A stretch of DNA of 6,789 nucleotides from Acidobacterium sp. Lineage in GTDB: Bacteria > Acidobacteriota > Terriglobia > Terriglobales > Acidobacteriaceae. The DNA is taken from positions 1 to 6,789 of the forward strand of contig PMAM01000232.1 of NCBI GenBank assembly GCA_003152595.1, in the 5' to 3' direction. The position numbers and the translations under genes were made by a program. Shown one piece after another: positions 1 to 4,666 of this stretch. The notes beneath the pieces are model-generated. The model made no database searches and was not told the origin of the DNA. It saw only the letters and a program-made list of their open reading frames with translations. The first letter of the stretch is position 1; every line of letters starts with the position of its first letter.

Positions 1-488
1 GACAACCTGTTGAAACCTCACATCTAGCGATCCCCATATGTGCCGGCGGTCTGTCTTCGCGTCGATTGTATGCCACGCATGTCAAGTTTGTTCACACTGA
101 AGGCTGCGGGTCAGCCCCAAAAGGAACGTATCACCGGCATTGCCGAAGTTTCGGCCCAGATCGTCCTAAGCGCAGTGAAAACGGTTACGCACTCGAAAGT
201 CGGCTTCTGTTGAGCATTTCGGATACCGTTCGGAGGGAAAGCGCCTCCAGAAGAGCCGAAACGGCCGAAGACATCGCAGCCGTACTAGGTGAGCTAAAAA
301 CCCCACCTCTGCGGTCCTGCTTGCAGCGCTGCAAACATGGGCTCTGAGCCGGAGTGGTAGCCGGGCGAAAAATATGAGTTTTTCGCTCACACGTCTGGCC
401 GCGAACGACTGTCTTGCGACGCGGGTTTAATCTCCGCAGGTGGTCAGATCGGCTGGCAGACCCGGCAAGCGAGGGAACACGCATGCCT
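1..488. other. Gene-poor stretch, no recognisable gene
   Basis: I find no convincing gene here. Two short open stretches on + look mildly protein-like but are not recognisable: ATG at 70 to TGA at 211-213 (47 codons, containing KAAGQPQKERITGIAEVSAQ), and another frame ending at 347 with LLSISDTVRRESASRRAETA. They could be two frames of one decayed gene, but I cannot show this. Non-coding structure seen: a perfect 14-bp palindrome at 321-334 and an 8-bp A/T-rich inverted repeat at 365-372/379-386. No tRNA or rRNA pattern was noticed. Confidence 0.4.
365..386. repeat. Short inverted repeat, possible weak terminator-like hairpin
   Basis: GCGAAAAA (365-372) and TTTTTCGC (379-386) are perfect complements around a 6-nt loop. 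The site lies about 100 bp beyond the 3' end of the EcsC-like gene on the minus strand. On either strand the run of T sits inside the stem rather than after a GC-rich stem, so it is not a canonical intrinsic terminator. It may be a weak bidirectional terminator or chance. Confidence 0.25.
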
Positions 489-1250
489 TCACAAAAGAAG
501 ATGATCTCTGATCCGCTCCGCCGCGATCCCTGAAAAGTGCTTCTTCGCGGCCGCAGCGATCTTGCCGGTGAGCCAGCGATTCCACAGCGTGCCGGCGGCG
601 ATCGAGATCACAGGCACGACTGCCGTGGCAAGCGTCTCCTGGAGAAGCTTCATACCGACTTTCGAAGCGAGCCGCTTCATAAAGGCCAACGTCTCGCCTT
701 TGATCAAACCCTTGACGGCCCGCTGTGAGACGCGGCCGCCGATCTTGATCCCGAATTTGCCAACCTCTTGCGCGATCTCGCCGCCGAGCGCAACCGATAG
801 GACGACCCACACATCTTCCGGGTCATCCAGATCGAGCGGTGCTCCATACAGCCGCGCGATCCGCGAGACGAGCTCGAGCTGTATCTTGGATACGACGAGC
901 AACTCGCCCGCGATTGTCAGCAGCGCTAGGGCGAGATTCGCAGGAATTCCGACCAGACCCTCGCCGCCCGTGAGCAAAGCAGTTATCTCGTTCGCGCTTA
1001 CAACGGCACCCGATCCAGCGCCGACGATTCCCGACTGTCTCACGGCGCTCTTCCGGAGTTTTTTGTAAATGCCATCTCGATCAAGATTCGGATACTTGGC
1101 AGCAAAAAATTCAGGCGTTGCGTTCTGGTAGTAGGTACTGAAGCTCTTCCGCACCAGCTTCATCAGCCAATCGCCATTCTTGAACGAGGCAATGCCGCCG
1201 AATTCCTCGATCTCCTCCTTGAGTTTCGCGAGTTTGCTTTTGTTCGGCAT
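489..1250 (-). CDS. EcsC-family protein
   Basis: This 253-aa protein resembles the EcsC family, whose biochemical role is poorly defined (named after Bacillus subtilis EcsC of the ecs ABC-transporter operon). Visible support: a central hydrophobic stretch at residues about 97-120 (GGEGLVGIPANLALALLTIA), followed by a helix and the motif ARLYGAPLDLDDPEDVW (132-148), typical of EcsC 'I..LYG.D.DDPE' segments. A C-terminal hydrophobic segment (about 208-224) leads into LWNRWLTGKIAAAAKKHF, matching the family's 'GA..N...t..v...A..yF' ending. There is no signal peptide; the N-terminus is charged. The ATG at 1248-1250 is the natural start, but no clear Shine-Dalgarno precedes it. Downstream lies only non-coding sequence, and upstream on the same strand is a decayed methyltransferase-like tail 31 bp away. 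It appears intact among remnants. Family assignment is fairly sure; function is unknown. Confidence 0.7.
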   Translation of the reverse strand: MPNKSKLAKLKEEIEEFGGIASFKNGDWLMKLVRKSFSTYYQNATPEFFAAKYPNLDRDGIYKKLRKSAVRQSGIVGAGSGAVVSANEITALLTGGEGLVGIPANLALALLTIAGELLVVSKIQLELVSRIARLYGAPLDLDDPEDVWVVLSVALGGEIAQEVGKFGIKIGGRVSQRAVKGLIKGETLAFMKRLASKVGMKLLQETLATAVVPVISIAAGTLWNRWLTGKIAAAAKKHFSGIAAERIRDHLLL

Positions 1251-1281
1251 GTGTTCCGTTGGCGGTGTGTTGTTGCTGGCG

Positions 1282-1494
1282 TTAGTGTTGTGGAGGAATG
1301 CAGTCGGTCGACAGAAATTCCGAGAGATCCTCGACCACCGCCGGCAGGCCGAGGCCGATCACTGGCTGCATCGTTCCCTCTCGTTCGGCGACGGCCTGGT
1401 TCAGCGAAAAGATAAACTCGAGAACGTTTGCCTTGGCTGGCATACCGTAGACCCGTCGAACAACCGCATCAAGCCTAGCGTGCGAATACCTTAA
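1282..1494 (-). pseudogene. C-terminal remnant of a restriction-modification DNA methyltransferase-like protein
   Basis: An open stretch of 70 codons on the minus strand ends at TAA 1282-1284, with an internal ATG at 1441-1443. It contains HARLDAVVRRVYGMP, then a LEFIFSLNQAVAERE segment and a final GLGLPAVVEDLSEFLSTDCI. From memory this order (LD.aVr.aYGm, FL..LN..vA..E, PGLP, F.t.DCI) is the extreme C-terminus of large class I SAM-dependent DNA methyltransferases of type IIG/IIL or Eco57I-like restriction-modification systems. The catalytic and target-recognition domains are absent, so this would be a dead tail. If read from its ATG it would encode 53 aa. It lies 31 bp upstream of the EcsC-like gene on the same strand. 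A stand-alone small protein remains possible. Confidence 0.4.
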
Positions 1495-1699
1495 CTACAA
1501 ATCCGTTCTTTGGCGAAGTGACCTCTATAACCTCTCCTTGCCCGTAGCCGCTCACCTACGGTCCTTCTTCCCTTGCGATTCCCGGACCAGTCGCATTGGC
1601 ACGGACTGCTGAGAGGACCTCCAGCAGGCCTTGGAGCTCTCGATTCTCGGTGAAAACTGCGTTCGGCCCCGCCGAGAATTCGTCAGTAAACGGCGATGA
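1475..1699 (-). pseudogene. Decayed reading frame upstream of the methyltransferase-like tail
   Basis: On the minus strand one frame reads a protein-like stretch (about 1699 down to 1559, including SPFTDEFSAGPNAVF and RELQGLLEVLSAVRANA), is cut by TAG at 1556-1558, then continues in the same frame through GYGQGEVIEVTSPKNGFVVK to a second TAG at 1475-1477. At that point the methyltransferase-like tail continues in another frame. This is the pattern expected of one gene broken by a nonsense change and a frameshift, or of two unrelated scraps. I do not recognise a family for the pieces. The right edge coincides with the start of IS3-family similarity on the other strand, suggesting the gene was cut by an insertion or deletion. 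Confidence 0.25.
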
Positions 1700-1702
1700 A
1701 TA

Positions 1703-1954
1703 CAGCTGATCGGGCCGCATCCACGCGGCACGCAGCGCTCCCAGGCGATACAGCGGGAAGACGAAGACGCGCTGACCCGGGCCATCGTCACACTGGCCAG
1801 CCGGTACGGCCGCTACGGGCATCGGCGGATCACCGCCGAGCTGAACAAGGCAGGCTGGCAGGCGGGCAAGGACCGGGTACAGCGCATCTGGCGCCGCGAA
1901 GGGCTGAAGGTTCCGAAGAAGCAGAAGCCGCGAGGGCGGCTGTGGCTGAAGGAC
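1703..1954 (+). pseudogene. IS3-family transposase OrfB, N-terminal fragment
   Basis: The frame starting after TGA 1697-1699 reads RGTQRR, then an acidic DALTRAIVTLASRYGRYGHR, RITAELNKAGW, DRVQRIWRREGLKVPKKQ and RGRLWLKD. This is the N-terminal helix-turn-helix (HTH_21-like) part of IS3-family OrfB, which normally continues into the rve/DDE integrase core. Here similarity stops at about 1954, the frame closes at TAG 1979-1981, and no DDE core or start codon with ribosome-binding site exists. No OrfA is visible to its left. It is therefore an inactive remnant. The abrupt end coincides with minus-strand sequence that looks like an IS3 C-terminus (1954-1995), so the element appears rearranged rather than merely truncated. 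Confidence 0.75.
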
Positions 1955-1995
1955 GAAGAGTGCGGCCTCTCGGTGTTGTAGTAGACTCTCCAGAG
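1954..1995 (-). pseudogene. IS3-like transposase C-terminal scrap, inverted
   Basis: Read on the minus strand from 1995 to 1954 this gives LWRVYYNTERPHSS. The WR.YYN..RPHSSL pattern is the hallmark of the end of IS3 (and IS481) transposases. The usual following LGY is missing; the sequence instead runs into the reverse complement of the OrfB N-terminal fragment on +. The two pieces thus meet head-on at about 1954. It is only 14 residues long, so similarity is suggestive rather than proven. The same bases might also be the frameshifted end of the adjoining IS110 remnant. Confidence 0.45.
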
Positions 1996-2049
1996 TTCGT
2001 GGCCAGAAGGCTGCGCAGCTGGTGGCCGCAACCGGAGCGAAGACAATCT

Positions 2050-2423
2050 CTCCGGTACAAAACATCGGGCAGGCCATGACCTGCTTCTCTGGACAGAGTC
2101 CCAGCCAGGATGCGAAGCAGAAGCGTTGCGGAAGCGTGAAAGATCTGTTCCCACTTCCATCAGGACGGTATGCGCGGTCAAGGTGCTGATACCCGGCATA
2201 TCGGCCAGAGCATCTGTTCGCACTTCGCCAGTCCCTGGCCGCATGTCCGGAGCGTGCTCGGCACGTGGGAGTTCCCGCATCCTCTGCGCCAGTTCGAGAT
2301 CCACGTCGGCCATCAGATGCTTACAGAACCGATATAATCGCCTTCCAGCGACTTCGCCACTGTCTGGCGTGGACTGCGTATGCGCCGATTGCATAATTTG
2401 GCGAGCGCCGCACGAAGCGGACG
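2050..2423 (-). pseudogene. IS110-family transposase remnant (middle to C-terminal part)
   Basis: Three minus-strand frames together give an IS110-type protein. The first, from TGA 2424-2426 on, reads ALAKLCNRRIRSPRQ and TVAKSLEGDY. A second frame reads YRFCKHLMADVDLELAQRM, then DALADMPGISTLTAHTVLME and VGTDLSRFRNA, the Transposase_20 helix-hairpin-helix region (P.GI..LTA.t.l.E.GtD.srF). A third continues FASWLGLCPEKQV, the typical 'FaSWLGLCP' motif. At least two frameshifts or small deletions separate the pieces, and the N-terminal DEDD catalytic domain is missing, so it is inactive. The left limit is uncertain, because conserved sequence fades at about 2050 before the IS3-like scrap. IS110 elements usually lack long terminal inverted repeats, and none were seen. 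Confidence 0.7.
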
Positions 2424-2476
2424 TCACCACTGACCTCTACGTGACCTCGGACCCACGCTTAACAACGGGCTCTGCT

Positions 2477-2575
2477 TCAGCACCAATGTCCGCGCCGGGC
2501 TGCAGCTGTCGCATGCTCCAGCGCATCCAGTATGCTCTGCCTCTGTTCATCCCGTCCCTCCTGGGGCGCCCCCAT
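2477..2575 (-). CDS. Doubtful small ORF (32 aa)
   Basis: ATG at 2573-2575 overlaps by one base the stop of the ORF before it (TGATG), and the frame ends with TGA at 2477-2479. The product contains EGRDEQRQSILDALEHATAA, a plausible charged amphipathic helix, and ends RRGHWC. No family is recognised. A GAGG-like Shine-Dalgarno is not evident, because the coupling overlap falls inside the previous ORF. It may be the start of a longer gene cut short by the IS110 insertion, or chance. Confidence 0.15.
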   Translation of the reverse strand: MGAPQEGRDEQRQSILDALEHATAAARRGHWC

Positions 2576-2769
2576 CAAATGCTTAACATCCAAACAATAC
2601 GTCCGGAACCTGAATGGAAATTCTTCGAGAAGAGAACTGGTCCATCGTAGTTCGCAGAGCTGTGCAACTTAAGCAGGCCCGTGACAAAAGCCCGTGTGTC
2701 TTCCAGCGCCTCGGCTGGGATCTCCCCGTTTGAAGGATCTGATACAGCGCTCCGCTTAGCGGATGACAT
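2575..2769 (-). CDS. Hypothetical small protein (64 aa), doubtful
   Basis: An ATG-started frame of 64 aa lies 24 bp after the phaR stop on the same strand. Residues include PAEALEDTRAFVTGLLKLH near the middle and a C-terminus ending GRIVWMLSI. There is no signal peptide, no clear transmembrane segment and no family I recognise. Codon third positions are near balanced, unlike the strongly GC-ending neighbours, and no good ribosome-binding site precedes the ATG (an A-rich run sits there). It could be co-transcribed with phaR, or be non-coding. Confidence 0.25.
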   Translation of the reverse strand: MSSAKRSAVSDPSNGEIPAEALEDTRAFVTGLLKLHSSANYDGPVLFSKNFHSGSGRIVWMLSI

Positions 2770-2793
2770 TTTGCTTTTTGGACCGTTGCCGGG

Positions 2794-3366
2794 TCAGTGG
2801 GAGATTCGGGAGGCTTTTTTGGGTTTTCTTGCGGAGGTGCGCGGCTTGCTCTTTTTCAGAGATATAGAGGAGACGAGTTTTTCGAGGCCGGCTACGCGGC
2901 GCTTGAGCTCGTCGACGCTCTCTTCGTTCGCGGCGCTGGGTTCGGCGGGTGGTTTGGCGGGTGGCGACGCGGGCTGGCTCGAAGCCGCGGAAGCACCACC
3001 GGCCGGCCGGAAGAACTCGAAGGGGTTGGCGGTTGGGGCCATGGCTCGGTAGGTGTCCTGATAGATGTTGAGCATGGATTTCATGTAGCGGAGGGCAGTT
3101 TCCTGGCTGGCGCGGCCCGAGGAGATGATCATCTCGCGGAGCAGATCGAGGGGGAAGGTGGAGTCGGGATCGCGGGCGTCGTCGACGATGATCTGGGTGA
3201 GGATGACGCGGGTGATGTCCTTGCCGGAGGCGGCATCGACGACACGGACATCATTGCCGTCTTTGAGGAGGCGGGCGACTTCATCGAGGTTCACGTAACG
3301 GCTGTTGGTGACGTCGTAGAGCCGGCGATTCTCATACTTCTTGATGAGGATGCTTTTGGGCGGCAT
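2794..3366 (-). CDS. phaR: PHA/PHB synthesis repressor PhaR (granule-sensing regulator)
   Basis: This 190-aa protein opens with the PHB/PHA accumulation regulator DNA-binding domain: KKYENRRLYDV at residues 9-19, SRYVNLDEVARLL (22-34), then DAASGKDITRVILTQI (44-59). A second PHB_acc region follows (FPLDLLREMI at 71-80, helix to about 110). The tail has a Pro/Ala-rich linker (123-148), a short coiled coil (150-166) and a basic end (171-187). In characterised bacteria this family represses phasin (phaP) and its own gene, and is released by binding nascent PHA granules. Start ATG at 3364-3366 has a GAAGG ribosome-binding site six bases upstream. The gene is divergent from the phasin gene, with a matching operator in the 103-bp gap, so regulation of the phasin and possibly autoregulation is inferred. 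It should not be confused with the unrelated PhaR synthase subunit of Bacillus. Confidence 0.92.
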   Translation of the reverse strand: MPPKSILIKKYENRRLYDVTNSRYVNLDEVARLLKDGNDVRVVDAASGKDITRVILTQIIVDDARDPDSTFPLDLLREMIISSGRASQETALRYMKSMLNIYQDTYRAMAPTANPFEFFRPAGGASAASSQPASPPAKPPAEPSAANEESVDELKRRVAGLEKLVSSISLKKSKPRTSARKPKKASRISH

Positions 3367-3387
3367 GTCGGGCCTTCATTTTACCGC

Positions 3388-3415
3388 TTGACAAGGGGCG
3401 AACCGGGAGTAGTAT
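3388..3415 (+). promoter_or_regulatory. Sigma70-like promoter of the phasin-phaE-phaC operon
   Basis: A perfect TTGACA -35 box at 3388-3393 is followed after 16 bp by TAGTAT at 3410-3415 (four of six matches to TATAAT). An alternative -10, TATGTT at 3413-3418, would have a 19-bp spacer. The predicted start is near 3421-3423, which places the PhaR-type operator directly on the start site. Confidence 0.55.
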
Positions 3416-3422
3416 GTTGTCG

Positions 3423-3449
3423 TGCTGCGTTGCAGCATAATTTGCAGCA
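3423..3449. promoter_or_regulatory. Putative PhaR operator (CTGC-N3-GCAG) plus extra half-site
   Basis: TGCTGCGTTGCAGCA at 3423-3437 is a perfect palindrome with 6-bp arms and a 3-bp centre, containing CTGC-N3-GCAG (3425-3435). This equals the PhaR recognition consensus reported for Rhodobacter/Paracoccus (CTGC-N3/4-GCAG). Another TGCAGCA half-site follows at 3443-3449, and the outer arms CGTGCTGC (3421-3428) and GCAGCACG (3444-3451) are also complementary. The site lies immediately after the -10 box and 33 bp before the phasin start, a typical repressor position. Confidence 0.65.
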
Positions 3450-3469
3450 CGGGGAAAGGCAGGAGACGT

Positions 3470-4048
3470 ATGAGCACAACGCAGAGGGTTCATCGCGAGC
3501 CGGGAGCGGCTGAGGGGCCGGAAAAGGTAGATTTCGGCGAATATGTGGGCAATCTGGTCACATCGGGGGCGGAACGGATCGCCGAAGTGCAGAAGAAGGC
3601 GCTGGATGTAGTTGTGCAGCAGAACACCGAACTGGTGGATCTGTGGAAGAAGACTGTAAGGAAGCTGCCGGGAGCGCCGGGACTGTTTCTGCTGGAGCTG
3701 GAAGGGAGCGGATTCGAGCGGTTCGCGGAGACGCAGAAGGCAGTGATCGATCTAATTGTGGAGCAGAGCCGGGCGATCACCGATTTGCTGAAGGAGCGCA
3801 CCTCGGAGGCGGCGAAGGCGACGGACGCGGCGGTGAAGTTCACGCAGCAGGGAATGGAGCGGACTGTTGCAGCGCAAAAGAAGATTGTGGATCATGCTGC
3901 AGCGCAAACAAAAGAAGTGTTCGACGCGACGCGGGAGAAGTTCGGCGTGGAGGGCGGACCGGCGGAAGCGGCGGCCGATTCGATCCAGCGCGGGGTGAAC
4001 GCGATCGTGGATGCACAGAAAGAACTGCTGGACATGGCCGTCCGGTAG
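3470..4048 (+). CDS. Phasin-like PHA granule-associated protein
   Basis: This 192-aa, mostly helical protein is predicted to coat PHA granules. I chose ATG 3470 because an AGGAG box (3461-3465) lies just upstream; a longer frame exists, but its start would lie inside the operator. The sequence shows four spaced copies of a helix unit with a Q-K-x3-D core: EVQKKALDVVVQQ (Q41), ETQKAVIDLIVEQ (Q89), AAQKKIVDHAAAQ (Q136) and DAQKELLDMAVR (Q183), at intervals of 48, 47 and 47 residues. The first three are preceded by an E-R pair five residues before the Q. A less polar linker (KLPGAPGLFLLELEG, 65-79) separates units one and two. Position behind the PhaR-type operator and ahead of the synthase genes supports the phasin call. 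No Cys is present and there is no signal peptide. The exact Pfam subfamily is uncertain. Confidence 0.75.
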   Translation: MSTTQRVHREPGAAEGPEKVDFGEYVGNLVTSGAERIAEVQKKALDVVVQQNTELVDLWKKTVRKLPGAPGLFLLELEGSGFERFAETQKAVIDLIVEQSRAITDLLKERTSEAAKATDAAVKFTQQGMERTVAAQKKIVDHAAAQTKEVFDATREKFGVEGGPAEAAADSIQRGVNAIVDAQKELLDMAVR

Positions 4049-4064
4049 CGGACTGGCAAATGGA

Positions 4065-4098
4065 GGACGCGCCGCGAGCCGGAGTGTGCGGTGCGTCC
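4065..4098 (+). promoter_or_regulatory. Strong intergenic hairpin between phasin and phaE-like gene
   Basis: Arms 4065-4075 (GGACGCGCCGC) and 4088-4098 (GCGGTGCGTCC) pair over 11 bp with a single G-U wobble, closing a 12-nt loop. No U-tract follows (TGAAAAG instead), so it is not a canonical intrinsic terminator. It lies 16 bp after the phasin stop and 68 bp before the next start. It could stabilise the upstream phasin mRNA or attenuate read-through, so that phasin exceeds synthase; this is inference. Confidence 0.4.
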
Positions 4099-4166
4099 TG
4101 AAAAGATGCATAGCCCGCCGGGAGGGACGGGTATATGCTTCGTGTGGCCGGGCAGGAGGCGCATCC

Positions 4167-4664
4167 ATGAGCGAAACCAGGAATAACCACACGGAGACGA
4201 GCGATCCGTTTGAGCCCTTCCGCGCGATCCGGGACAAGTATCTGGACGCGATGGCGAAGAGCATGGTGGAAACGGTAAACAGCGAGAGCTATGCGCAGGC
4301 GTCGGGGGCGATGCTGGAAGGGTATCTGACGGCGACGGCACCGCTGCGGGAGGCGATGGACAAGTCGATGGCGCAGGCGCTGGTGCAGTTGTCGTTGCCG
4401 TCGCGGCAGGAGGTGGCGGCGCTGGCGGAGCGCTTCACGCATGTGGAGATGCGGTTGGACGATATGGATGCGAAGCTGGATCGGATCGAGAAATTGCTGG
4501 GCCGCGACCCGCCGGCTCCGCTGCCGAAAGCGGGAAAAGTCCGCGAAGGCAGCGCCGTGGAGAAGGGAGTGAATCCACGGAGTGAGCCTGCCGGAGAGGG
4601 GAGCCGGTTGGGCGCCCGCGGCCGATTCGTCCGCAAGAGGGGTGGGGCAAAGGAACGGAGCTAA
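4167..4664 (+). CDS. phaE: PhaE-like (class III/IV) PHA synthase accessory subunit
   Basis: This 165-aa protein likely partners PhaC. Start ATG 4167 has a perfect AGGAGG seven bases upstream. After an acidic N-terminus (DPFEPFRAIRDKYLDAMAKS, 13-32), the key motif is LSLPSRQEVAALAERFTHVE (76-95), then a heptad-like helix to LLGR (110-113). This LP(S/T)R-E-V-L-A-R-coiled-coil ending is the C-terminal signature of class III PhaE and also recalls the PhaR subunit of Bacillus. Family members are longer (PhaE of Allochromatium is about 350 aa, Bacillus PhaR about 200). Unusually, a disordered, basic tail follows (114-165, ending GRFVRKRGGAKERS). Its stop is two bases before the phaC ATG, so translation is probably coupled. 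The name phaE is by context and motif; a PhaM- or phasin-like activator is the alternative. Confidence 0.65.
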   Translation: MSETRNNHTETSDPFEPFRAIRDKYLDAMAKSMVETVNSESYAQASGAMLEGYLTATAPLREAMDKSMAQALVQLSLPSRQEVAALAERFTHVEMRLDDMDAKLDRIEKLLGRDPPAPLPKAGKVREGSAVEKGVNPRSEPAGEGSRLGARGRFVRKRGGAKERS

Positions 4665-4666
4665 TT

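Larger units (their letters stand above)
2436..2793. other. Stretch between IS110 remnant and phaR, no confident gene
   Basis: Apart from two doubtful minus-strand small ORFs listed separately, I see no recognisable gene, RNA or clear terminator here. Base composition is less GC-rich and less third-position biased than in the PHA genes, in keeping with decayed or imported sequence. Confidence 0.4.

Noticed and set aside
66..347. 93-codon + frame from TTG at 66
   Set aside because: Needs a TTG start without a ribosome-binding site, the first half is not protein-like, and no family is recognised; only the last 50 codons look faintly coding.
562..1068. Long + frame opposite the EcsC-like gene
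   Set aside because: Antisense shadow: low-complexity Ser/Pro/Thr-rich composition, while the minus strand shows coherent EcsC family motifs.
1696..2079. 127-codon + frame from ATG at 1696
   Set aside because: Arg/Ala-rich out-of-frame reading of the IS3 OrfB fragment; the true similarity is in a different + frame.
3378..3383. TAAAAT on the minus strand as a phaR -10 box
   Set aside because: It is only 11 bp from the phaR ATG; the transcript would begin inside or after the GAAGG ribosome-binding site, and no -35 is evident.
3422..3469. Upstream in-frame extension of the phasin gene
   Set aside because: It would translate the operator palindrome and lacks a ribosome-binding site, while ATG 3470 has AGGAG at the right distance.
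2797..3513. 238-codon + frame opposite phaR
   Set aside because: Gly-rich antisense shadow of phaR, overlapping the phasin promoter and start.
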